18,949 nucleotides of DNA. It comes from Bacteroidales bacterium (GTDB lineage Bacteria; Bacteroidota; Bacteroidia; Bacteroidales; UBA3663). Made by a program: the position numbers and the translations under genes. Where the stretch lies: positions 1 through 18,949 of the forward strand of contig SFEH01000030.1 in NCBI GenBank assembly GCA_004557315.1, written 5' to 3'. A model generated the notes under the pieces. It did not search any database, had not been told where the DNA came from, and saw only the letters and a list, made by a program, of their open reading frames with translations. Shown in pieces: positions 13,646 to 18,949 of the stretch (position 1 is its first letter; each line of letters opens with the position of its first letter).

Positions 13646-14538
13646 TATATTCAATGACAGGTTTCGGCAAGGCTGTTGCAGTGATTGCCGACAAGAAAGT
13701 GATAGTGGAGATCAAGTCGCTCAACAGCAAGCAGCTTGACCTGAACATGAGATGCGCGCAGCAGTACCGCGAGTGCGAGATGGAGTTCCGCTCGATGATA
13801 CTGAAGGCGGTGCAGAGAGGCAAGGTCGATTTCACGCTGACCGTCGAGACTAACCAGGCAACAGAGGCACCACTCTTCAACAAGGATGTGGTGATGGCTT
13901 ACAAGAAGCAGATCGACGATCTGTATGACGAACTTGGCTTCGTACATGCAGGCACGACTGCCGACTCATCGGCACTTATGCTGCAGCTGCTCCTTCGCCT
14001 GCCTGATGCTATAAGCGCAAAGACTGCTGAAGCGCAGGAGGGAGAGATAGACGTGGTGAAGCATGTGGTGGCACAGGCCATCGAGGCTCTGGTGGAATTC
14101 CGCACGCAGGAGGGCAGATCGCTCTACAACGTGTTCAGCGAGAAGATTGCCAACATCCGTGCATTGCTCGAAAGCGTGGAGCCATACGAGAAGGAACGCA
14201 CGGAGAAGATCCGTCAGTCGCTCCTCGACCGACTCGCCCAGCTGCCAGTGGATTATGACAAGAACCGCTTTGAGCAGGAACTGATCTACTATATCGAGAA
14301 ACTTGACATCAACGAAGAGAAGCATCGCCTGGACAACCATCTCAAATACTTCATGGAGACTATGGACGCAAATGAGGAGAATGGAGCAGGCAAGAAGCTC
14401 GGCTTCATCGTGCAGGAGATGGGCCGCGAGATCAACACGCTCGGCAGCAAGTCGAATCAGGCAGAGATGCAGCGCATCGTGGTCAGAATGAAAGACGAGC
14501 TTGAGCAGATCAAGGAACAGGTGCTTAATGTGCTTTAA
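13642..14538 (+). CDS. yicC: YicC family endoribonuclease
   Basis: A 298-residue protein matching the YicC family end to end. It begins with the hallmark MIYSMTGFGKA and VEIKSLNSKQLDL, includes QRGKVDFTLTVE, and ends with the conserved DUF1732 region HLKYFMETMDANEENGAGKKLGFIVQEMGREINTLGSKSN and the final helix. YicC proteins of E. coli and Bacillus have been reported to act as endoribonucleases in RNA turnover. In Bacteroidota the gene commonly precedes gmk, as here (35-nt gap). Translation is likely coupled to the DUF4250 gene by an ATGA overlap. Confidence 0.95.
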   Translation: MIYSMTGFGKAVAVIADKKVIVEIKSLNSKQLDLNMRCAQQYRECEMEFRSMILKAVQRGKVDFTLTVETNQATEAPLFNKDVVMAYKKQIDDLYDELGFVHAGTTADSSALMLQLLLRLPDAISAKTAEAQEGEIDVVKHVVAQAIEALVEFRTQEGRSLYNVFSEKIANIRALLESVEPYEKERTEKIRQSLLDRLAQLPVDYDKNRFEQELIYYIEKLDINEEKHRLDNHLKYFMETMDANEENGAGKKLGFIVQEMGREINTLGSKSNQAEMQRIVVRMKDELEQIKEQVLNVL

Positions 14539-14573
14539 TTGATAAATCAGTGAGATAAAGAAGCTAAAGAATC

Positions 14574-15146
14574 GTGGGAAAATTAGTTATTTTCAGCGCT
14601 CCTTCGGGAAGCGGCAAATCAACATTGGTCAATCACCTAATGTCACAGCCTGATGCGAACTTCGCATTCAGCATCTCGTGTACAAGCCGTGCTCCGAGAG
14701 GGGAGGAACAGAATGGACGCGAGTATTATTTCCTCACACCAGAGGAGTTTCGTCAGCGCATTGCCAACGACGAGTTCCTGGAGTACGAAGAAGTCTATGC
14801 CGACAAGTTCTACGGCACCCTCAAGAGTGAGGTGGAGCGACTGTCGGACGCAGGATATACGGTATTGTTTGACGTAGATGTGAAGGGTGGCATCAACATC
14901 AAGAAGTTCTATGGCGATCGAGCATTAAGCATCTTCGTTCAGCCTCCTTCGGTCGAGGAACTCTCGCGCCGCCTACATTCGCGCGGCACAGACAACGAGG
15001 AGGTGATCAAGGTGCGACTTGACAAGGCAGCCTACGAGCTGACATTTGCGCCACAGTTTGACCGCATCATCGTCAATGACGACCTCGACAAGGCAAAGGC
15101 TGAAGTGGTGAAGGTGGTGGACGACTTCATCAACGGAAGGCAATAA
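14574..15146 (+). CDS. gmk: Guanylate kinase
   Basis: A 190-residue guanylate kinase, converting GMP and ATP to GDP and ADP in purine nucleotide synthesis. The P-loop APSGSGKST (9-17) is at the N-terminus, followed by the GMP-binding region SCTSRAPRGEEQNGREYYFLT and VLFDVDVKGGINIKK. Length is near the family norm of about 185-205. The start is GTG at 14574: family alignment needs KLVIFSAPSG right at the N-terminus and no in-frame ATG is suitably placed. The final A of its TAA is the first base of the nadD ATG (TAATG), so the two are translationally coupled. Confidence 0.97.
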   Translation: MGKLVIFSAPSGSGKSTLVNHLMSQPDANFAFSISCTSRAPRGEEQNGREYYFLTPEEFRQRIANDEFLEYEEVYADKFYGTLKSEVERLSDAGYTVLFDVDVKGGINIKKFYGDRALSIFVQPPSVEELSRRLHSRGTDNEEVIKVRLDKAAYELTFAPQFDRIIVNDDLDKAKAEVVKVVDDFINGRQ

Positions 15147-15724
15147 TGAAGATAGGTGTCTATTCAGGATCGTTCAATCCTGTGCATGTCGGGCACATTG
15201 CCCTTGTGGATTATATCATTGCCCAAGGCATAGTGGATGAGATATGGCTGATACGTTCACCGCAGAATCCGCTGAAGGCAAGTGCCACATTGCTGTCGGA
15301 CGACCATCGAGCAGCGATGCTCGAACTTGCCATCGTGGGGCATGAGGGATTGAAGATCAACACCATCGAAGACCATCTGCCCAAGCCCAATTACACGGTC
15401 AATACGTTAAGAGCTCTTCAGGAGCAGCATCCTGACGATGAGTTTCATCTTATCATAGGTGCTGACAACTGGGAGATCTTCGACCGATGGCGCGAATGGG
15501 GTGAGATAGTCAGCAAGTTCCATCTCATTGTCTATCCCCGTCCAGGCTATCGCTATCCGCAGGTTGATGCGGGGCAGTATCCCAACGTGCAGGTCGTGGA
15601 TGCGCCACAGTTTGACATCTCATCGACCGAGATACGCGAGAGATACAAGAAAGGAGAATCGATCAGCCATCTGGTAGCGCCCGATGTGCTGACTTACATA
15701 AATCAAAACAAATTGTACAAATGA
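15146..15724 (+). CDS. nadD: Nicotinate-nucleotide adenylyltransferase
   Basis: A 192-residue NadD, which adenylates nicotinate mononucleotide to form deamido-NAD. The nucleotidyltransferase motif GSFNPVHVGH (8-17), with the HVGH pair at 14-17, and the C-terminal ISSTEIRERYKKG (158-170) are both present; IIGADNWEIFDRWREW (103-118) is the substrate-site region. It overlaps gmk by 1 nt and the next gene (DUF5063) by 4 nt (ATGA), inside a tightly coupled run. Yic-Gmk-NadD clustering is common in Bacteroidota. Confidence 0.97.
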   Translation: MKIGVYSGSFNPVHVGHIALVDYIIAQGIVDEIWLIRSPQNPLKASATLLSDDHRAAMLELAIVGHEGLKINTIEDHLPKPNYTVNTLRALQEQHPDDEFHLIIGADNWEIFDRWREWGEIVSKFHLIVYPRPGYRYPQVDAGQYPNVQVVDAPQFDISSTEIRERYKKGESISHLVAPDVLTYINQNKLYK

Positions 15725-16254
15725 ACAGTGAAGCAGGAGCAATATATGCCGCACCGGTAATCGACTTCATTACAGTATCGGCAGAATATTGCGTTACATT
15801 GGAAAAGAACGAGCCTGTGGGCAAGAAGGAGTTCATCAGCAAGATCACCAAGCTCCTTCCGCTGATATATGTAAAAGCGTCGGTACTTCCTGAAACAGAG
15901 GAAGACGGATATGTCATGCTGCAGGACTATGTGTCGGAAGATGACTACAACTATGTGCTGAACCGCGTGTGGGGCATACTGAAGGAAGATGATGAATATC
16001 TGGAGGTCTTTTCTCCTGATCTGCAGTTCAGCGAGACGCCTGTGGTAGCATCGATCAGCGAGAACCTTGCCGACATCTATCAGGATTTGAAGAACTTCAT
16101 CTCGGTCTATGCTGACCGCAATGAGGAGTGCATGAATGCGGCATTGCAGAAGGTCATGGAGAATTTCCGCACATATTGGGGACAGAAGCTCGTCAACGCA
16201 ATGAGACCTCTGCACGAGGCACTGTATGGCGATAATCAGCAAGAAGAAGATTAA
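15721..16254 (+). CDS. DUF5063 domain-containing protein
   Basis: A 177-residue acidic cytosolic protein that fits the DUF5063 family, a mostly helical family of unknown function. Typical regions are VIDFITVSAEYCVTLE (13-28), FISKITKLLPLIYVKASVLP (38-57), and YWGQKLVNAMRPLHEALYG near the end. No signal peptide, membrane span or catalytic motif is visible. It overlaps nadD by 4 nt and is followed 3 nt later by the exonuclease gene; the DUF5063-exonuclease pairing is one I associate with Bacteroidales, which suggests a linked function, but no mechanism can be read. Confidence 0.87.
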   Translation: MNSEAGAIYAAPVIDFITVSAEYCVTLEKNEPVGKKEFISKITKLLPLIYVKASVLPETEEDGYVMLQDYVSEDDYNYVLNRVWGILKEDDEYLEVFSPDLQFSETPVVASISENLADIYQDLKNFISVYADRNEECMNAALQKVMENFRTYWGQKLVNAMRPLHEALYGDNQQEED

Positions 16255-16257
16255 TAT

Positions 16258-16866
16258 ATGCAGTCAAAAATAAGCAAAGAAGAATTAGAGGGTTTACCTA
16301 TTGTCGAATTCACTGGCAACGTGATAGTAGTCAACGACTTCGAGCAGGCAGCCAAGGCTGTGGCCGACATCCGCGACTCAAGGCAGCTGATAGGATTTGA
16401 CACAGAGACACGTCCGTCGTTCCAGAAGGGAGTGAGCCATAAGGTGGCTCTCATCCAGCTGTCGGTGGGCAATACGGCTTATCTGTTCCGTCTGAAGAAG
16501 ATGGGAGGAATGGGCAAGGAGCTGACGGAACTGCTGACCGACCCTAACCTGATCAAGGTGGGACTATCGACAGGCGATGATTTCCACAGCCTTCGCAAAT
16601 GGGATAAGGAGTTTGAGCCAAAGGGCTTTATCGAGATTCAGGGATTGGTCAAGAACTATGGCATAGAGGAGATGAGCCTTGCCAAGATCTACGGACTGCT
16701 CTTCGGTCTTAAGATTTCGAAGCGCCAGAGACTGACCAACTGGGAGGCGGACGCGCTTACCGACAAGCAGATGGCCTATGCAGCACTCGATGCTGTGGCT
16801 TGCGTGGAGATCTACAACGAGCTGCTGACTATGGGACGACGCATCATCAAGCAAGGATTGTTCTAA
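16258..16866 (+). CDS. 3'-5' exonuclease, DEDDy family (RNase D-like)
   Basis: A 202-residue stand-alone DEDDy exonuclease domain. Exo I is IGFDTETRP (45-53) with Asp48 and Glu50; Exo II includes VGLSTGDDFHSL (101-112) with Asp107 or Asp108; Exo III is YAALD (Tyr174, Asp178). All four acidic residues plus the tyrosine are visible, so it should be active. It lacks the HRDC domains of full RNase D and has no polymerase part, so substrate could be RNA or DNA. Family names used for such proteins include WRN-exonuclease-like. It lies 3 nt after DUF5063 and 15 nt before a small membrane protein gene. Confidence 0.93.
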   Translation: MQSKISKEELEGLPIVEFTGNVIVVNDFEQAAKAVADIRDSRQLIGFDTETRPSFQKGVSHKVALIQLSVGNTAYLFRLKKMGGMGKELTELLTDPNLIKVGLSTGDDFHSLRKWDKEFEPKGFIEIQGLVKNYGIEEMSLAKIYGLLFGLKISKRQRLTNWEADALTDKQMAYAALDAVACVEIYNELLTMGRRIIKQGLF

Positions 16867-16881
16867 CTAACTACATCATAT

Positions 16882-17064
16882 ATGAAGAAACATATCATCA
16901 TGCCTGCAGCCATACTGTTATATGCCATCATCATGGCTGCATTATCTTACAGGCAGACTGGCTTGTGGACCAACCGCATGACCATCACGCTGATTGTCGA
17001 ACTGGCAATAACCATACTTCTGTATATCTTGCTGAAGAAAAGATATGACAACATGAAAAAGTAA
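16882..17064 (+). CDS. Small two-span membrane protein (60 aa)
   Basis: A 60-residue protein that I do not recognise. Two hydrophobic segments (about residues 6-22 and 34-51) flank a polar loop SYRQTGLWTNRMT, and the ends are basic (MKKH at the start, KKRYDNMKK at the end), predicting an inner-membrane hairpin with both ends in the cytoplasm. It is 15 nt downstream of the exonuclease gene and closes the plus-strand run. A coding role is supported by composition and placement, not by a known family. Confidence 0.68.
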   Translation: MKKHIIMPAAILLYAIIMAALSYRQTGLWTNRMTITLIVELAITILLYILLKKRYDNMKK

Positions 17065-17090
17065 GTCGAAAACAATTTTCTTATGGAAAC

Positions 17091-17131
17091 AAAAAAGACG
17101 GCCAATCACATACTCACGTATCTGATTGGCC
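17091..17131 (-). terminator. Intrinsic terminator of secG unit
   Basis: Read on the minus strand, a 9-bp perfect stem GGCCAATCA/TGATTGGCC (17123-17131 with 17100-17108) encloses one C-C mismatch on the plus strand (17109 with 17122), a 4-bp ATAC/GTAT inner stem and a 4-nt loop. A run of six T follows (17091-17096 on the plus strand as A). It lies about 112 nt past the secG stop. On the plus strand no T-run follows, but the same hairpin lies 36 nt after the plus-strand run and may protect its 3' end. Confidence 0.85.
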
Positions 17132-17242
17132 TAATTGATGATGATTTGGAATAGGAGAAAAATGCTTATTATTACTTATTTGTATGAAAGAGTTTCAAAA
17201 GGACAAATCGAAATAATACAGAATCTTTCTCGTCAACTCTGA

Positions 17243-17587
17243 TTACTCTTCTGGAGCATCAGCTGCAGGAGCTTCTGTAGCTGGAGCGTCGCTTACGTTC
17301 TCTGGCATAGCTGGGAGAGAAACGCCTGACTGCTCACGGATTGCGCTCTGTTCAGAAGCAACACGTACATGTGAGAAAAATACTGTACAAACGATACAGA
17401 GAATAGCAATTACACCCATAAGTGTCCAAGTTGCTTTCTCAAGGAAATCTGCTGTCTTTGGTGCGCCCATGACCTGATTAGAAGACTGGAACTGTGCAGC
17501 GAGACCGCCACCTTTAGCCTTCTGTACAAGCACAAGAGCAATCAAAAGGACAGAGATAATAACGATAATTACTGTTAAAACTGCCAT
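17243..17587 (-). CDS. secG: Preprotein translocase subunit SecG
   Basis: A 114-residue SecG, the small auxiliary subunit of the SecYEG protein-export channel in the inner membrane. It has two membrane spans (about 4-22 and 52-72). The loop between contains QKAKGGGLAAQFQSSNQVMGAPKTADFLEKATW, the conserved SecG signature. The C-terminal tail is rich in Ala, Pro and acidic residues (ATEAPAADAPEE), longer than in E. coli, a low-complexity extension of a kind common in Bacteroidota. It is the last gene of a minus-strand unit after lptE and a TPR-like gene, and may also have its own promoter inside the preceding gene (17676-17707). Confidence 0.95.
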   Translation of the reverse strand: MAVLTVIIVIISVLLIALVLVQKAKGGGLAAQFQSSNQVMGAPKTADFLEKATWTLMGVIAILCIVCTVFFSHVRVASEQSAIREQSGVSLPAMPENVSDAPATEAPAADAPEE

Positions 17588-17613
17588 TTTATTTTAATTT
17601 TTAATATATTTCA

Positions 17614-18357
17614 TTATTTGCTTTCTTCTCCTTTCTCGTATGAAAGGATTGTTTCCAAATATCTTATTTGGTGCGCAAAGTAAGTAAATTTTTTTGAATA
17701 TTTCAAATTTAAAGACGAAAAAATTGCTAATGCCTGCTCATATTTGTGCTGTTTGACATATAGTTTTGCCAAACTCTCGCTTAAAAATGCTTTTTCGCGT
17801 ATTTTTTTGAGCGACAAAGAATCCTTCTCCTGCGGGCTGTTTTCCTCGACATTCTGGACTTTTGGCACAAATAGCTCGCCTTTTTTTTCGGCTTCAATAA
17901 AACTATCGATCAAGGCATCCTGTTCGTCGCTGTCGCTGGTCTCACATTCGTCGGCATCATCCCACTCGTAATCGGCTATTGCTGCCGAGGAGATGTCGTA
18001 GGGCAGAGAGTCGGACGATGGTTCGCCGATGTTGTCGAGATAGCGTTCGATGAGCATGAAGTCGTCGTTGGCGGCGCTGCTCTTGGCAGAGTTCTTGCGC
18101 TCCTCTATCTCGTTGAGCAGGCTTATCCATTCGTATTCGCCCTTGCTGACCACCTGACAGAGTTTCAGACGGTCGGGCATGGCTATTGCTGCCCGCTGCA
18201 CCTGTGCATTGAGCTTGGTGGAATGGATGTTGGCAAGCGCAACGGCATAGAGCATCTGGAACGCCTGACAATAGGGATGGCGATCGATGAGTTCGACAAG
18301 CTGGTCGGCCGACTGTGAGTCGAGGCTGCCGATATTACCAATTAGCGACTGTAGCAT
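17614..18357 (-). CDS. Hypothetical protein between lptE and secG (TPR-like C-terminus)
   Basis: A 247-residue cytosolic protein without a recognised name. The N-terminal part (about 5-80) is helical with hydrophobic positions typical of tandem helices (LVELIDRHPYCQAFQMLYAVALA). The middle (about 120-175) is strongly acidic and disordered-looking (EWDDADECETSDSDEQDALIDSF). The C-terminal 60 residues (LSESLAKLYVKQHKYEQALAIFSSLNLKYSKKF) look like one TPR unit. Its ATG lies inside lptE, overlapping by 23 nt, and it ends 26 nt before secG. In Bacteroidota a protein of this kind is often found in this position, so a role in envelope export is possible but only inferred. Confidence 0.82.
   Translation of the reverse strand: MLQSLIGNIGSLDSQSADQLVELIDRHPYCQAFQMLYAVALANIHSTKLNAQVQRAAIAMPDRLKLCQVVSKGEYEWISLLNEIEERKNSAKSSAANDDFMLIERYLDNIGEPSSDSLPYDISSAAIADYEWDDADECETSDSDEQDALIDSFIEAEKKGELFVPKVQNVEENSPQEKDSLSLKKIREKAFLSESLAKLYVKQHKYEQALAIFSSLNLKYSKKFTYFAHQIRYLETILSYEKGEESK
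17676..17707 (-). promoter_or_regulatory. Candidate internal promoter for secG
   Basis: On the minus strand TTTG (17704-17707) is followed after exactly 20 nt by TTACTTTG (17676-17683), one mismatch from TAnnTTTG. It lies inside the 3' end of the preceding gene and would give secG an 80-nt leader and independent expression. Confidence 0.4.
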
Positions 18358-18838
18358 TGAAGATCTGTTCGACGAGTTCCTTAATCATTTCGTTACACAG
18401 TTCGTCCTGGACATCTGTCAGCAGGCGTGTTGCGTCGAAGTCGCGGTAAGCTGAAAACTCCTGCTCGAAATCCTCCGATGGATTCTTCTTGTTGACGAAC
18501 TTGACCTTGACCTTGATCGTGAGGCGGGTCTGTGCTGCATAGGCATCGGCCTTGACTGCTTGAGGCGAGAGGCTGTAGCCTGTGATGGCACCACTGATCT
18601 GGAGGTCGCCATCCTGACGCACCTGTTCGAGTCGCGTCTGGCTTGCAAACTTGCCCGTAAGCTCATCGTTGAAGTTGACTGCGAGAGGCGCATAGACGAG
18701 CGGAGCCTTGATAGGGAAGGCCTCGAAGCTGATGGTCTTGGTGGTAGTATAGTCGATCGACGCTCCATTGAGCTTGTAGCTGATGGTACACGACGATGCG
18801 AGCGTCAGAAGGAGCAGCAAAAGGATGTTTATTCTCAT
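18335..18838 (-). CDS. lptE: LPS assembly lipoprotein LptE family protein
   Basis: A 167-residue outer-membrane lipoprotein. The signal MRINILLLLLLTLASSC places the lipidated residue at Cys17. The mature part matches the LptE pattern of Bacteroidota: CTISYKLNGASIDYTTTKTISFEAFP, FNDELTGKFASQTRLEQVRQDGDLQISGAITGYSLSP, and a C-terminal helix. LptE plugs the LptD barrel that inserts lipopolysaccharide in the outer membrane. It starts 3 nt after the sigma-54 regulator stop and overlaps the next gene by 23 nt, so this unit is transcribed as one. Confidence in the family is high; pairing with an LptD elsewhere is assumed. Confidence 0.9.
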   Translation of the reverse strand: MRINILLLLLLTLASSCTISYKLNGASIDYTTTKTISFEAFPIKAPLVYAPLAVNFNDELTGKFASQTRLEQVRQDGDLQISGAITGYSLSPQAVKADAYAAQTRLTIKVKVKFVNKKNPSEDFEQEFSAYRDFDATRLLTDVQDELCNEMIKELVEQIFNATVANW

Positions 18839-18841
18839 ATA

Positions 18842-18949
18842 TTATAAATTATAGTCCTGGATCTTTCGATGGATGGTGCGCTCGGATATGCCTAATTGGT
18901 CGGCAGCCTTGCGCTTGTTGCCACCGTTGCGTTCGAGTGCCACTCTGAT
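18842..18949 (-). CDS. Sigma-54-dependent Fis family regulator, C-terminus (partial)
   Basis: The last 35 codons of a gene that enters from beyond the right edge, in frame to the window end. They encode a Fis-type helix-turn-helix: VALERNGGNKRKAADQLGIS followed by ERTIHRKIQDYNL and a stop. This tail is the hallmark of NtrC-like sigma-54 activators (AAA+ and HTH_8), which in Bacteroidales commonly precede lptE. The AAA+ domain is outside the window, so only the DNA-binding end is seen. The 3-nt gap to lptE argues for co-transcription. Confidence 0.85.
   Translation of the reverse strand: MRVALERNGGNKRKAADQLGISERTIHRKIQDYNL

Overview
The window comes from a Bacteroidota chromosome, most likely order Bacteroidales (Prevotellaceae is plausible but not proven). 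The evidence is the set of lineage-typical families (DUF4491, DUF4250, DUF5063, prokaryotic HU-CCDC81/SPOR protein, LptE-SecG block), several Bacteroidota-type promoters (TTG about 20 nt upstream of TAnnTTTG), weak or absent Shine-Dalgarno sequences, and lipoprotein signal peptides. It is mostly a core-genome region; I see no insertion sequence, prophage, CRISPR array, rRNA or tRNA gene. No gap between genes exceeds about 215 bases.

Left part (1-3700, minus strand): a cupin / HxlR regulator / DUF4491 / DUF523 unit runs from a good promoter at 1904-1935. A second unit (small membrane protein / lipoprotein esterase / rhodanese lipoprotein) runs from a promoter at 3551-3582. Divergent to it is a carboxylesterase lipoprotein (3696-5273, plus).

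Centre (5487-11212, minus): TPR protein, HU/SPOR membrane protein, recJ and recQ are tightly packed. The HU/SPOR gene overlaps recJ by 74 nt, and recQ starts at TTG in the same frame as recJ, four sense codons after its stop. These pair a 5'-3' single-strand exonuclease with a helicase, as expected for recombination repair.

Right part: a plus-strand run (11295-17064) holds a DUF3298 lipoprotein, rsmG, an MBL-fold hydrolase, a 56-residue DUF4250 protein, yicC, gmk, nadD, DUF5063, a DEDDy exonuclease and a small membrane protein, several linked by 1-4 nt overlaps. It combines rRNA methylation, RNA turnover, GMP and NAD synthesis. Facing it is a minus-strand unit (sigma-54 regulator tail, lptE, TPR-like protein, secG) for envelope assembly and secretion, ending at a strong hairpin terminator (17091-17131).

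The least explained item is a dispersed intergenic repeat seen twice (1363-1456 and 5291-5466): a conserved core flanked by arms built of 8-bp units, GGTT-type on the left and AACC-type on the right, able to fold into a long hairpin. The second copy carries a clean 12-unit octamer array.
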